Source: an uncultured Oscillospiraceae bacterium (GTDB lineage Bacteria; Bacillota; Clostridia; Oscillospirales; Oscillospiraceae). From it: 56,213 nucleotides of DNA. Every line of letters begins with the position of its first letter. Position 1 is the first letter of the stretch. Both the position numbers and the translations under genes were made by a program. The stretch is taken from the NCBI GenBank assembly GCA_947629755.1, contig CANREY010000002.1, positions 1-56,213 of the forward strand, read 5' to 3'. Below the pieces are notes generated by a model, which saw nothing but the letters and a program-made list of their open reading frames with translations, searched no databases and was not told where the DNA came from. Of the stretch, positions 24,187 through 31,972 are shown piece after piece.

Positions 24187-24238
24187 TATAATATCCGCAT
24201 ATGCGGATATTATAGCACATATGGTACGTAAATTGCAA
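24187..24238 (-). promoter_or_regulatory. polA promoter with a 28-bp perfect palindrome over the -10 box
   Basis: On the minus strand TTGCAA (24233-24238) and TATAAT (24209-24214) are 18 bp apart. The palindrome TATAATATCCGCAT / ATGCGGATATTATA (24187-24214) begins at the -10 box and spans the transcription start, so a bound dimer there would block RNA polymerase. It is a likely operator for an unknown regulator. Confidence 0.6.
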
Positions 24239-24291
24239 CGGTACGCTTAAAGCCGATTATCCTACATGGGGCTAAATATTATGTCTACCCA

Positions 24292-24320
24292 TTGACGCTA
24301 TCGAAAAAAGGCGGTATAAT
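24292..24320 (+). promoter_or_regulatory. Promoter of the type I toxin-like mRNA, copy 1
   Basis: TTGACG and TATAAT are 17 bp apart, giving a start near 24327 and a ~125-base leader. The same promoter with the same spacing precedes copy 2 at 41.8 kb. Confidence 0.8.
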
Positions 24321-24421
24321 GTCTATAACCGCGCCCAAGGGGCATGAAAACGAGCGCGGCCGGGAGCCTGCCAAGACGGTAGGCGGTGCGTTCCTCCGCT
24401 ATTTACGGAGGAAGCTTCTTG

Positions 24422-24445
24422 CCTCCTCCGCTAAAAGGGAGGAGG
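24422..24445 (+). promoter_or_regulatory. Hairpin that hides the toxin ribosome binding site, copy 1
   Basis: CCTCCTCC (24422-24429) is the exact complement of the ribosome binding site GGAGGAGG (24438-24445), with an 8-base loop. The leader before it has further stems (TTCCTCCG / CGGAGGA; GCCTGCC / GGTAGGC; CCGCGC / GCGCGG). Hidden ribosome binding sites are a hallmark of type I toxin mRNAs. Confidence 0.8.
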
Positions 24446-24452
24446 TGGTTGC

Positions 24453-24557
24453 GTGGAGCTTACATTGAACGAGCTTTTCCAGTTCGTCCTTGTCATCGTC
24501 GCGATCATAAAGCTGGTCCTGTACATAGCCGACAGAAATCAGCCAAAAAAGAAGTAA
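24453..24557 (+). CDS. Small hydrophobic peptide, putative type I toxin, copy 1 (34 aa)
   Basis: A GTG start lies 7 bases after GGAGG. The peptide has a short polar start (MELTLNELF), one membrane helix (QFVLVIVAIIKLVLYIA) and a charged tail (DRNQPKKK). The size and layout match the holin-like type I toxins such as TxpA, BsrG or Fst, which depolarise or damage the membrane when over-made. Copy 2 at 41.5 kb keeps 31 of 34 residues, with conservative changes inside the membrane helix, while the DNA has extra silent changes; both point to a translated gene. An antisense RNA gene overlaps its 3' end. Toxicity is inferred. Confidence 0.75.
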   Translation: MELTLNELFQFVLVIVAIIKLVLYIADRNQPKKK

Positions 24558-24639
24558 CCGCCACAGCCTCCAAAGCAAGCGGTTACTCTTTTTAAAAAAC
24601 CTGCGGAGGAAGCGCCGTCTACCGGCAATCTCCCCTTGT
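24545..24639 (-). ncRNA. Antisense RNA, putative antitoxin, copy 1
   Basis: A ~95-base RNA is expected from the promoter at 24646-24675. It starts GGGGGCACAAG and ends at the CTTCTTTTTT after the shared stem GTAACCGC / GCGGTTAC. It is complementary to the last codon(s) and 3' end of the toxin mRNA. Near its 5' end, GCTTCCTCCG can also pair with CGGAGGAAGC in the toxin leader (24406-24415). Two separate contact regions and a shared terminator resemble the Fst/RNAII arrangement. Confidence 0.7.
24554..24597. terminator. Bidirectional terminator shared by toxin mRNA and antisense RNA, copy 1
   Basis: The stem GTAACCGC (24554-24561) / GCGGTTAC (24579-24586) is followed by TCTTTTT on the plus strand and by CTTCTTTTTT on the minus strand. 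Confidence 0.8.
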
Positions 24640-24645
24640 GCCCCC

Positions 24646-24675
24646 ATTATAACACCATACACTCGGCTTTGTCAA
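24646..24675 (-). promoter_or_regulatory. Promoter of the antisense RNA, copy 1
   Basis: TTGACA and TATAAT are 18 bp apart on the minus strand. The same boxes, spacing and following GGGGGCACAAG occur in copy 2. Confidence 0.8.
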
Positions 24676-24729
24676 GCCATTATTAGATCCCCGGAAGTAT
24701 CCTGAAATCGCCCCCGCAGGGGCGATTTT

Positions 24730-26223
24730 TTATTTAACCGTATCCAGAAATCTCCTAAACGCCTCTCGGCCCTCCGGCGTGCGCTTATATACCCCCGCGT
24801 GCTCAAGGCCCCTTGCGAAGACCTTACCGGCCTCGTCCTTCACGATGTCAAGGGCGTTGTCCTCGGTGAATTTGTACCGCGTTTTCAGCCCCTCGGCCCA
24901 GTCGGCGTGCTTTTCGGTAAGCTCGTTTGCCCGCAGGTCCGCGCCGGTCGTAAGGGCCTCCGCCACGGCGGCCAGCTCCGGCTTCAGCCTCGCCGGGAGC
25001 ACCGCGAGACCCATGACCTCGATAAGGCCGATGTTCTCCTTCTTGATGTGGTGTATCTCCGCGTGTGGGTGATATAGCCCAAGCGGGTGCTCCGGGGTGG
25101 TCAGATTGTTGCGCAGGACCAAATCCAGCTCATAATCCGTCCCCCGCCGCCTCGCGATGGGCGTTATAGTGTTGTGGGGCTCGCCGTCCGTCTCGGCGTA
25201 GATGCTTACGCTCTCGTCGGTATACCCCCGCCAGTCCTTAAGTATCCTGTCCGCCAGCTCCACCAGCCTCTCCGGCTTTGCCGACCTCAAACGCACCACA
25301 GAAAGCGGCCAGCGGACGATACCCGCGGTCACGTCCTCAAAGCCCCGGAAGACGTAGGGCGTCTCCACCTCCGCCCGCTCCATGGCAAACTCATAGTGAC
25401 CGCCTTGGAAGTGGTCGTGGGCAAGTATGGACCCGCCCACAATGGGCAGATCCGCGTTGGAGCCCACGAAATAGTGTGGGAACTGGCCCACGAAGTCCAG
25501 GAGCTTTTCAAAGCAGGCCCGGTCTATTTTCATTGGCACGTGCTCCCGGTTAAAGCAGATGCAGTGCTCGTTGTAGTAGACGTAGGGGGAATATTGGAGG
25601 AACCACGGCGAGCCGTTTATGGTGATGGGCACCGTCCGGTGGTTCTGCCTCGCGGGGTGGTTGAGCCTCCCGGCGTAGCCCTCGTTCTCGGCGCACAGCT
25701 GACACCGGGGGTATGCCGCCGCGGGCATGTTCCTGGCCGCGGCTATGGCCTTGGGGTCCTTCTCCGGCTTTGACAGGTTCACCGTTATGTCCAGCTTCCC
25801 GTACTCGGTGTCCACCGTCCACTTCATGTCCTTGGCTATCCGGTCCCGGCGTATGTAATTTGTATCCTGACTGAATTTATAGTACCAGTCCGTGGCCGCG
25901 CGGGGGCTCTCGCCGTAGAGCTTGCGAAATCTCTCTATGACCTGCGCCGGTCTCGGCGTGAGCCTGCCCATGAGAGACGTATCCAGAAGGTCCCGGTAGT
26001 CCGTAGAATCCCCCGCTATAACTCCCCGCTCATAGGCATCGTGGGTGAGCTCGTCCAGCGTGGAGGCCAGGTCGATGTCCCCCCACTGCGCGCCGGGGTC
26101 GGTATAGGCGTCTATTTTCAGCATCTCAAGGACGGCGTTCACCGCCCATATTTTCTCACTTTCCTCGATAAGCCCCGCCCTCAGGGCGTAGGTCACAAGC
26201 TTCGATACAGCCTCGTCACGCAT
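24730..26223 (-). CDS. galT: UDP-glucose--hexose-1-phosphate uridylyltransferase (Firmicutes type)
   Basis: This ~497-residue protein is the long GalT form of Gram-positive bacteria. It swaps UMP between UDP-glucose and galactose-1-phosphate in the Leloir pathway. It contains AAYPRCQLCAENEGYAGR, the PYVYYNEHCICFNREHVPM stretch and, near residue 270, GGSILAHDHFQGGHYEFAM, whose HDHFQGG holds the nucleophilic His. YHPHAEIHHIKKENIGLIEVMG follows near residue 395. The ATG at 26223 was preferred to an overlapping GTG at 26235 because MRDEAVSKLVTYALRAGLIEE is the usual start. It is the last gene of galK-galE-galT, and the island edge follows. Confidence 0.95.
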   Translation of the reverse strand: MRDEAVSKLVTYALRAGLIEESEKIWAVNAVLEMLKIDAYTDPGAQWGDIDLASTLDELTHDAYERGVIAGDSTDYRDLLDTSLMGRLTPRPAQVIERFRKLYGESPRAATDWYYKFSQDTNYIRRDRIAKDMKWTVDTEYGKLDITVNLSKPEKDPKAIAAARNMPAAAYPRCQLCAENEGYAGRLNHPARQNHRTVPITINGSPWFLQYSPYVYYNEHCICFNREHVPMKIDRACFEKLLDFVGQFPHYFVGSNADLPIVGGSILAHDHFQGGHYEFAMERAEVETPYVFRGFEDVTAGIVRWPLSVVRLRSAKPERLVELADRILKDWRGYTDESVSIYAETDGEPHNTITPIARRRGTDYELDLVLRNNLTTPEHPLGLYHPHAEIHHIKKENIGLIEVMGLAVLPARLKPELAAVAEALTTGADLRANELTEKHADWAEGLKTRYKFTEDNALDIVKDEAGKVFARGLEHAGVYKRTPEGREAFRRFLDTVK

Positions 26224-26231
26224 ACCGCACC

Positions 26232-27221
26232 TCACTCACTGTACCCGTGTGGGTGGCTCTTGTGCCAAGCCCAGGCGGTGGAGATTATGGTGTTGAGGTC
26301 GTCGTACTTGGGCCTCCAGCCCAGCACCGCCTTCGCCTTCTCCGAGGAGGCCACCAGCTGTGCCGGGTCCCCGGCCCTCCGGGGCCCTATCTCCATGGGT
26401 ATGGGGTGGCCCGTGACGGCCCTTGCCACGTCAACGACCTCCTTATTTGAAAAGCCCTTGCCGTTTCCAAGGTTGAACACGTTGTTCTCCCCGCCGTTCA
26501 GCAAATAATCCAGCGCCAAAATGTGGGCCTGAGCCAAGTCGGATACGTGTATGTAATCCCTGACGCATGTGCCGTCCGGCGTGGGGTAGTCGTCGCCGAA
26601 TACGGTGAGCTTTTCCCGCTGGCCGTTGGGGACCTGCAATATTATGGGTATAAGGTGTGTCTCCGGGTCGTGGGCCTCGCCGATCTTGCCGCTGGGGTGG
26701 GCCCCGCAGGCGTTGAAGTACCGGAGGGCCACGTACCGAAGCCCGTGGGCCCTGCTCACCCAGCTCATCATGTGCTCCATGCTGAGCTTCGTCTCGCCGT
26801 AGGTGTTGGTGGGCTGTGTCCTGTCCGTCTCCAGAATGGGCACCCGCTCCGGCTCGCCGTAGGTGGCGGCGGTGGAGGAGAAGACTATCTTATTGACCCC
26901 GTGGGCCACCATGGACTGAAGAAGCACCATGGTGCCGTGGAGGTTGTTGTCGTAGTATTTCAGCGGGTCGACCATGGACTCGCCCACCTGACTGGAGGCG
27001 GCAAAGTGGATAACGCCGTCTATCTTCTCCGCCTGAAAGAGCACGTCAAGGGCCTTCCGGTCCCGTATGTCCAGCTCGTAAAACCGGGCCTTGGGGTGGA
27101 CGGCGGCGCGGAAGCCCGTCTGAAGGTTGTCCGCCACCACCACGTCGCGACCGGCCTCAATGAGCTCATAAACAGTGTGGGAGCCGATATACCCGGCCCC
27201 GCCGAGAACAAGGATCGCCAT
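26232..27221 (-). CDS. galE: UDP-glucose 4-epimerase
   Basis: This 329-residue extended SDR interconverts UDP-galactose and UDP-glucose. The NAD-binding motif is VLGGAGYIGSHTVYEL (residues 4-19). The catalytic residues are Ser/Thr in VFSSTAATYGEPE and the YGETKLSMEHM Tyr-x3-Lys (about residues 148-152). The C-terminal RRAGDPAQLVASSEKAKAVLGWRPKYDDL is typical of GalE. The start follows AGGAGGT. Its stop overlaps the galT start region, so they are coupled. Two short palindromes separate it from galK. Confidence 0.97.
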   Translation of the reverse strand: MAILVLGGAGYIGSHTVYELIEAGRDVVVADNLQTGFRAAVHPKARFYELDIRDRKALDVLFQAEKIDGVIHFAASSQVGESMVDPLKYYDNNLHGTMVLLQSMVAHGVNKIVFSSTAATYGEPERVPILETDRTQPTNTYGETKLSMEHMMSWVSRAHGLRYVALRYFNACGAHPSGKIGEAHDPETHLIPIILQVPNGQREKLTVFGDDYPTPDGTCVRDYIHVSDLAQAHILALDYLLNGGENNVFNLGNGKGFSNKEVVDVARAVTGHPIPMEIGPRRAGDPAQLVASSEKAKAVLGWRPKYDDLNTIISTAWAWHKSHPHGYSE

Positions 27222-27239
27222 AAAAATTACCTCCTGCAA

Positions 27240-27356
27240 ATTTGGTGCGGGAGGGTTTTGGTCCCTCCCCTGCGAGAAAAAAATTGGGTCGCGAGCCCTC
27301 CCGGAAACGCCGTAGTGGCGGGTTCCAAACCCGCCCGTGCCGGTTTATCGGGGGAT
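27240..27356. repeat. Short palindromic repeats between galK and galE
   Basis: Two palindromes of the dispersed family are present: GGGAGGGTTTTGGTCCCTCCC at about 27248-27268 and GGCGGGTTCCAAACCCGCC at about 27317-27335. They lie within the presumed galK-galE transcript and could slow or end it. Confidence 0.6.
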
Positions 27357-28586
27357 CTATTGGATCCGGCAGCCGCCGGTGCTTCGAATCTGCAATATGT
27401 GACATGCCCCGTCGCCGAATACGTCCTCGATGCCCTTTTTAAATTTTTCCACCATATCGTCCGGCACGAAGGCCTGCACCGTACCGGCAAAGCCCCCGCC
27501 GTGGACGCGAATGGCCCCGCGGCCCCCAAGGAGCCTCCTCCCAAGGGAGATGGCCACGTTCACCGCCTGAGCATCGGGCTTGTGGACGGACCAGATGTTC
27601 TGCAAAAGGCTCTCCGAGGACCGGCCGGATTCGTTGACCAAAGCGAGGAACGCCTGAAAGTCCCCGCGCTCCAGCGCCTGGGCCTCCTGCACCGCCCGCC
27701 TGTCGTCGTCGTAGTAGTGCATGGACCGCAGCACCGCCCTGTCGCCAAATTTACTCCGAAGCTCCGGCAGAGCATCGTAAAAATCCGCCTCCGGCACGTC
27801 CCGGAGCCACTTCTTCCCAAAATGCCCCGACACGGCGGCCATCTCCCGCGTTATGGCGGCGTAGTCGTCGGTGAGGTCCGCGTGCTCCGAGCGGGTGTCG
27901 ATTATGCAAAGGGTGTAGCCGGATTTTGTAAAATCATAGCTCACAGCCCTGACCGCCGGCGACGAGGGGTCGGCGAAATCTATGGCCACCGCCCCGCCCA
28001 CAGAGGAGCCCATCTGGTCCATAAGGCCGCAGGGCTTGCCGAAGTGTACGTTCTCGGCGTACTGGCCTATACGGGCGATGGTAATGGGGTCCAGCTTATT
28101 TTCACAGCAGATGTCGCTTAGTATGTTCCCTATAAGCACCTCGTAGGCCGCGGAGGAGCTCAAACCTGAGCCCGACAGCACGCTGGACACGGCGTAGGCG
28201 TCAAAGCCCCGGAGCTCATAGCCCAAATTATGTACTCCCTCCGCCACGCCCCGGATAAGGGCCGCGGAGGTGTTTTTCTCGTTCTCCTTTGGCGTAAGGT
28301 CCGAAAGGTCCACTGTGAGCGCCGGATAGCCCTCGCTTATGACCCTCGCCGTGTTCGTCCCGTTTGGTGCGGCGCAGGCCAGAATGTCAAGGTCCACGCT
28401 GGCGCAAAGCACGTGTCCGTGCTGATGGTCGGTGTGGTTGCCGCCGATCTCCGTCCTGCCCGGCCCGGAGTAGAGGGCGGCGTCACGGCTGTCGCCGAAG
28501 CTTTTTATAAATTCCCGGACCACCCCGGCCTCCCGGAGGCGGGCGGGATTCTTTTCAAGCTTTTCAAGAATGTCTCTCGCCGTCAT
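27357..28586 (-). CDS. galK: Galactokinase
   Basis: This ~409-residue GHMP kinase phosphorylates galactose at C1. The galactokinase signature appears as GPGRTEIGGNHTDHQHGHVL near residue 42. The GHMP ATP loop is VLSGSGLSSSAAYEVL near residue 135, and the C-terminal GHMP motif is HGGGFAGTVQAFV. The start at 28586 gives the normal MTARDILEKLEKNPARL beginning with AAGGAATG before it. The longer frame runs into the hairpin upstream. It is the first gene of galK-galE-galT, read after msmX. Confidence 0.95.
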   Translation of the reverse strand: MTARDILEKLEKNPARLREAGVVREFIKSFGDSRDAALYSGPGRTEIGGNHTDHQHGHVLCASVDLDILACAAPNGTNTARVISEGYPALTVDLSDLTPKENEKNTSAALIRGVAEGVHNLGYELRGFDAYAVSSVLSGSGLSSSAAYEVLIGNILSDICCENKLDPITIARIGQYAENVHFGKPCGLMDQMGSSVGGAVAIDFADPSSPAVRAVSYDFTKSGYTLCIIDTRSEHADLTDDYAAITREMAAVSGHFGKKWLRDVPEADFYDALPELRSKFGDRAVLRSMHYYDDDRRAVQEAQALERGDFQAFLALVNESGRSSESLLQNIWSVHKPDAQAVNVAISLGRRLLGGRGAIRVHGGGFAGTVQAFVPDDMVEKFKKGIEDVFGDGACHILQIRSTGGCRIQ

Positions 28587-28607
28587 TTTATCATTCCTTT
28601 TCACCGC

Positions 28608-28635
28608 AAAGGGGCTGTCTTTCGGCAGCCCCTTT
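28608..28635. terminator. Hairpin between msmX and galK
   Basis: AAAGGGGCTG(T/C)C ... G(G/A)CAGCCCCTTT forms a 12-bp stem with a 4-base loop. There is no long T-run on the minus strand, so it may only weaken read-through from msmX into galK. Confidence 0.55.
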
Positions 28636-28651
28636 ACAGATTTTAATTCTC

Positions 28652-29806
28652 TCAGAACTTGTAGTTCTTGCACACCGGCGCGCAGCGTTCCGCAGACTCC
28701 TTGTCGTACCAGACGAGGTTGTTGCCGCTCTCCTTGTCAAAGAGCTGAATGAGCTTGGGCTGGGTGGTGAAGTTGACGGTAGCGCCCATGGAGACGTCCA
28801 CGGTCAGATCCACGGTGGGAATGACCATGACGACCTCGTCATGCTCGCTTCTGGCGTGCAGGTTCACCTCGGAGCCAAGCATCTCGTTGACCTCGATGGT
28901 GGCCTTCAGGTCACCGGAGCCGACGGAGATGTGCTGGGGACGGATGCCGCAGACGATGTCGCAGGGCTGCTGGCCGTTCTGCTTCAGGGCCTTCTGCTGG
29001 AACTCGTCGAGCTCGAACTTGGCGTTGCGGATCTCGGCGTAGTACTTGCCGTTCTCAAGGAGCAGCTTGCAGTTGTCGAAGAAGTTCATAACGGGCATTC
29101 CGATGAATCCGGCGACGAACAGATTCACGGGCTTGTCGAACACCTCCACCGGGGTGCCGATCTGGTTGACGAAGCCGTCCTTCATGATGACTATGCGGTC
29201 ACCGAGGGTCATGGCCTCCGTCTGGTCATGGGTAACATACATAAAGGTGGTGTTGATGCGCTGGCGGAGCTTGATGATCTCAGCGCGCATCTGGTTACGG
29301 AGCTTGGCGTCCAGGTTTGAGAGCGGCTCGTCCATCAGGAACACCTTGGGGTCACGGACCATGGCGCGGCCGATAGCCACACGCTGTCTCTGACCGCCGG
29401 ACAGGGCCTTGGGCTTACGCTCAAGGTACTGGGTGATGTCCAAGATTTGGGCGACCTCGCGGACCTTCTTGTCGATCTCCGCCTTGGGGGTCTTCTTGAG
29501 CTTGAGGGCGAAGGCCATGTTGTCGTAAACGGACATGTGGGGATAGAGGGCGTAGGACTGGAACACCATGGCGATGTCGCGGTCCTTGGGCTCCACGTTG
29601 TTGCAGAGCCTGCCGTCTATGTAGAGCTCGCCGTCGGAGATCTCCTCAAGCCCGGCCACCATACGAAGGGTGGTGGATTTTCCGCAGCCGGAGGGGCCGA
29701 CCAGAACGATGAACTCCTTGTCCTTGATCTCAAGATTGACATCATGGACCGCGGTGACACCGCCATCATAGACCTTCTTCAAACCTTTCAATACGACCTC
29801 TGACAT
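28652..29806 (-). CDS. MsmX/UgpC-type sugar ABC transporter ATPase
   Basis: This ~384-residue ATP-binding protein belongs to the CUT1 class, whose members often power several sugar importers. Walker A is VGPSGCGKSTTLRMVAG near residue 35. The Q-loop is FQSYALYPHMSVYDNMAF, the signature ALSGGQRQRVAIGRAM, and Walker B VFLMDEPLSNLDAKLR. The C-terminal TOBE domain (VCGIRPQHISVGSGDLKATIEVNEMLGSEVN) is the usual regulatory part. The importer at 34-38 kb has no ATPase of its own, so this is its likely motor. The start is uncertain (ATG 29806 or GTG 29815); neither has a good ribosome binding site. Confidence 0.92.
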   Translation of the reverse strand: MSEVVLKGLKKVYDGGVTAVHDVNLEIKDKEFIVLVGPSGCGKSTTLRMVAGLEEISDGELYIDGRLCNNVEPKDRDIAMVFQSYALYPHMSVYDNMAFALKLKKTPKAEIDKKVREVAQILDITQYLERKPKALSGGQRQRVAIGRAMVRDPKVFLMDEPLSNLDAKLRNQMRAEIIKLRQRINTTFMYVTHDQTEAMTLGDRIVIMKDGFVNQIGTPVEVFDKPVNLFVAGFIGMPVMNFFDNCKLLLENGKYYAEIRNAKFELDEFQQKALKQNGQQPCDIVCGIRPQHISVGSGDLKATIEVNEMLGSEVNLHARSEHDEVVMVIPTVDLTVDVSMGATVNFTTQPKLIQLFDKESGNNLVWYDKESAERCAPVCKNYKF

Positions 29807-30020
29807 TTGCTTCACGTCCAGGCGTGAAAGACTCCTCTAATCACGCCTCACGCACCGGCGTCTTTCAGCCGATGACGCTTTTACGGCAGGTCTCCACACT
29901 GCCGCACCCGGAACGCGCGGGATTTTTACCTCCTTTTTGTTTGTACGGCGCATCATGTAAGGTGGAGTGACACGCCGCCATGTATTATTTTCGCCATTCC
30001 GGCGAGGAACACATTTTTAC

Positions 30021-30833
30021 CTACCGCGCCAAGATATACGCGATAGCGCCCAAAAGCCCCAGGTGGACCGGGTAGAGGGCATAGTATACGTACTTATTCC
30101 ACATCTTCCCCTTCTCGCCGTTGAACTTCCAAAGGGTGTATGTGGACAGGGGGGCGGTTATGTAGGAGAGGCCCACCACCGCGCCGATGACGAGGCGGGT
30201 CCCCTTATTGTCGTACATAAGATAGTATATCACAACAAGTGCCAAGGTTACAAGGCCAAATTGCGATTTTATCAATAAAATCCACAAAACTCCCGCCAAA
30301 ATTATGGCGATACGGACCACCCAGAACCTCATGCCCTTCTGACCGGCAAAAAGCTTCAGTCCAAAGAGCACCACGAGGCACACGCAGTAGGTGAACATCA
30401 CGTTCTGCCCCCGCGTGTCCCATGCTTTCCCGTATATGGCAAAGTCAAAGGGCAGCTCGGAGACGAGGGCGAAAAGCGCCATTCGCCCCAGGTACGCCCC
30501 CCGGTCGTGGCTCCTCACAAAGCCCTCCACCAGCAAAAAGGCGAAAACCGGTATGGACAGCCCGCCGATGAGCTGTGAGATGGACCCCCAGGTGCCAAGG
30601 AGCATCATGTCCGGGTCCTTGGCCATGAGGTCGGCAAGCTCCGCCTGGGTGTAACTTTGCGCGCCCATGAGGCCGTTTTGTATGACGGACATGCTCAGCG
30701 TGTAGAAAAACGCCGTTATCCCGCCGTAGATCTTGAGATTGGCGGTGCTCATCTCTATGCGCAGTCTGCGAAGCCTCTGCTTTAAGGTGAGCTTCGGCTC
30801 CTTCGCTCCCGCTTTGTTTTTCGTACCTGCCAA
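30021..30833 (-). CDS. TraX-family membrane protein
   Basis: This ~270-residue protein has about eight hydrophobic segments. The TraX pattern of Firmicutes is visible: a short basic N-terminus, LKIYGGITAFFYTLSM, LLGTWGSISQLIGGLSIPVFAFLLVEGFVRSHDRGAYLGRM, LPFDFA, and the final YYALYPVHLGLLGAIAYIL, which recalls acyltransferase-3-like proteins. TraX of the F plasmid acetylates pilin; the role of chromosomal members is not known. The TTG at 30833 has GAGGAG 8 bases before it, while the GTG at 30842 is too close. It closes the galactan operon, 12 bp after the GH53 gene. Confidence 0.85.
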   Translation of the reverse strand: MAGTKNKAGAKEPKLTLKQRLRRLRIEMSTANLKIYGGITAFFYTLSMSVIQNGLMGAQSYTQAELADLMAKDPDMMLLGTWGSISQLIGGLSIPVFAFLLVEGFVRSHDRGAYLGRMALFALVSELPFDFAIYGKAWDTRGQNVMFTYCVCLVVLFGLKLFAGQKGMRFWVVRIAIILAGVLWILLIKSQFGLVTLALVVIYYLMYDNKGTRLVIGAVVGLSYITAPLSTYTLWKFNGEKGKMWNKYVYYALYPVHLGLLGAIAYILAR

Positions 30834-30845
30834 GCCTCTCACTCC

Positions 30846-31970
30846 TCAAAGGTCCCGGATCGCTCCGAGGGCCGGAAGTGCCCGGCCGTTGTAGTCAAAA
30901 AGCGCCTGATTGGCCCACTCGTTGCCGCCGGGGCCCCTCTCGCCGGTGTACCTCAGGGCCGCCGCGTTGGCCCACTCGCTCCCCGGCACGGGTATCCAGG
31001 CCGGCTCCCAGTAGATGAAGCCCAGCCCCCGCCCCTCAGGCACGCTCTTTATGGCGTCCGCCAGATCCAGAAGGAACTGCCGCTGGCCCTCCGGCGTCAT
31101 GGGGTACTCGATCCTGCCGGCAAGCTTGGCCGTGGCGGCCATGCCCTTGCGCTCGTCCTGAGAAAGCCTCTCATACCCGGCGTAGTCCTCCAGCGTGAAG
31201 CCCATGCTTGTCTCCGCCACCAAAAGGTCCTTGCCGTAGCGCTCCGCCACGTCGCGCATGTTGGCCCGAAGGTCCGCCATACTGCCGTGCCAGAAGGGGT
31301 AGTAGCTCAGGCCGATGAGGTCGAAATCCTCTCCCCCGCAGTCAAAGTAGCTGTCGAACCACTCCCGGTAGAGGGAATTTTTCCCGCCGTTGTCGAGATG
31401 TATCATGACCCTTATCTCCGGGTCGATCTCCCTCACCGCCCGTATACCGGCGGAGACATACCTTGCGATAGCCGGGAAGTTGGGATAGCGCCCCTCCGGC
31501 CACAGAAGGCCGTTTGAGAGCTCGTTTCCCACGGCCACGTACTTCGGGAGCAGGTTTTGTGCCCTCAGCTCCTTCAGTACCCAGAGAGTGTAATCATATA
31601 TCGCCCTCTCCAGCGCCTCCCCGGTGAGCCCCTGCCAGGCTTTCGGCGTTATCTGCTTTCCGGGGTCTGCCCAGAAGTCGGAGTAGTGGAAGGCCAAAAG
31701 CCAGGGAAGCCCCAGGGACTTTGCCCTTTTCGCCAAGATCTCCGTCCTCTTGAGGTCATTTGTCCCCGCCCCGTAGGGCGTGCCGTCCCGGTCGTAGGGG
31801 TCGTTCCACAGCCTGAGCCTTATGAGCCCCACTCCGTTGGCCTTTAAAATCTCCAGGGCGTCGCCGGGGTTGCCCTCCCCGTCGAAGAATTTCCCTCCGC
31901 ACTCCTCCACCTCCAAAAGGGTGGAGACGTCGGCGCCCCGGATAAGTCTGTTCGCGGTAGTGCCGTCCAT
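30846..31970 (-). CDS. GH53 endo-beta-1,4-galactanase without a signal peptide
   Basis: This 374-residue clan A glycoside hydrolase cleaves beta-1,4-galactan (arabinogalactan type I). It opens RLIRGADVSTLLEVEECGGKF, the usual GH53 start. The acid/base Glu is in YVAVGNELSNGLLWPEG (about residue 150), and the nucleophile Glu is in KDLLVAETSMGF (about residue 256). Most GH53 enzymes are secreted, but this one begins with no signal peptide or lipobox, so it should act in the cytosol on imported oligosaccharides. The ATG at 31970 lies 2 bases after the zinc-ribbon gene. Confidence 0.93.
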   Translation of the reverse strand: MDGTTANRLIRGADVSTLLEVEECGGKFFDGEGNPGDALEILKANGVGLIRLRLWNDPYDRDGTPYGAGTNDLKRTEILAKRAKSLGLPWLLAFHYSDFWADPGKQITPKAWQGLTGEALERAIYDYTLWVLKELRAQNLLPKYVAVGNELSNGLLWPEGRYPNFPAIARYVSAGIRAVREIDPEIRVMIHLDNGGKNSLYREWFDSYFDCGGEDFDLIGLSYYPFWHGSMADLRANMRDVAERYGKDLLVAETSMGFTLEDYAGYERLSQDERKGMAATAKLAGRIEYPMTPEGQRQFLLDLADAIKSVPEGRGLGFIYWEPAWIPVPGSEWANAAALRYTGERGPGGNEWANQALFDYNGRALPALGAIRDL

Positions 31971-31972
31971 TC

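Noticed and set aside
24386..24662. Longer frames (69 and 87 codons) across the toxin module
   Set aside because: They run through the leader hairpins and terminator, have no ribosome binding site, and are not kept in copy 2; the 34-codon frame with GTG start is.
26523..28121. 532-codon frame opposite galE and galK
   Set aside because: It lies antisense to two certain genes, is low in complexity (Gly, Val, His rich) and has no family features; it reflects the high third-position GC of the real genes.
29816..30020. 39-codon Arg-rich leader ORF before msmX
   Set aside because: An ATG-started frame exists on the minus strand, but there is no ribosome binding site before it and the composition looks like non-coding GC-rich DNA.
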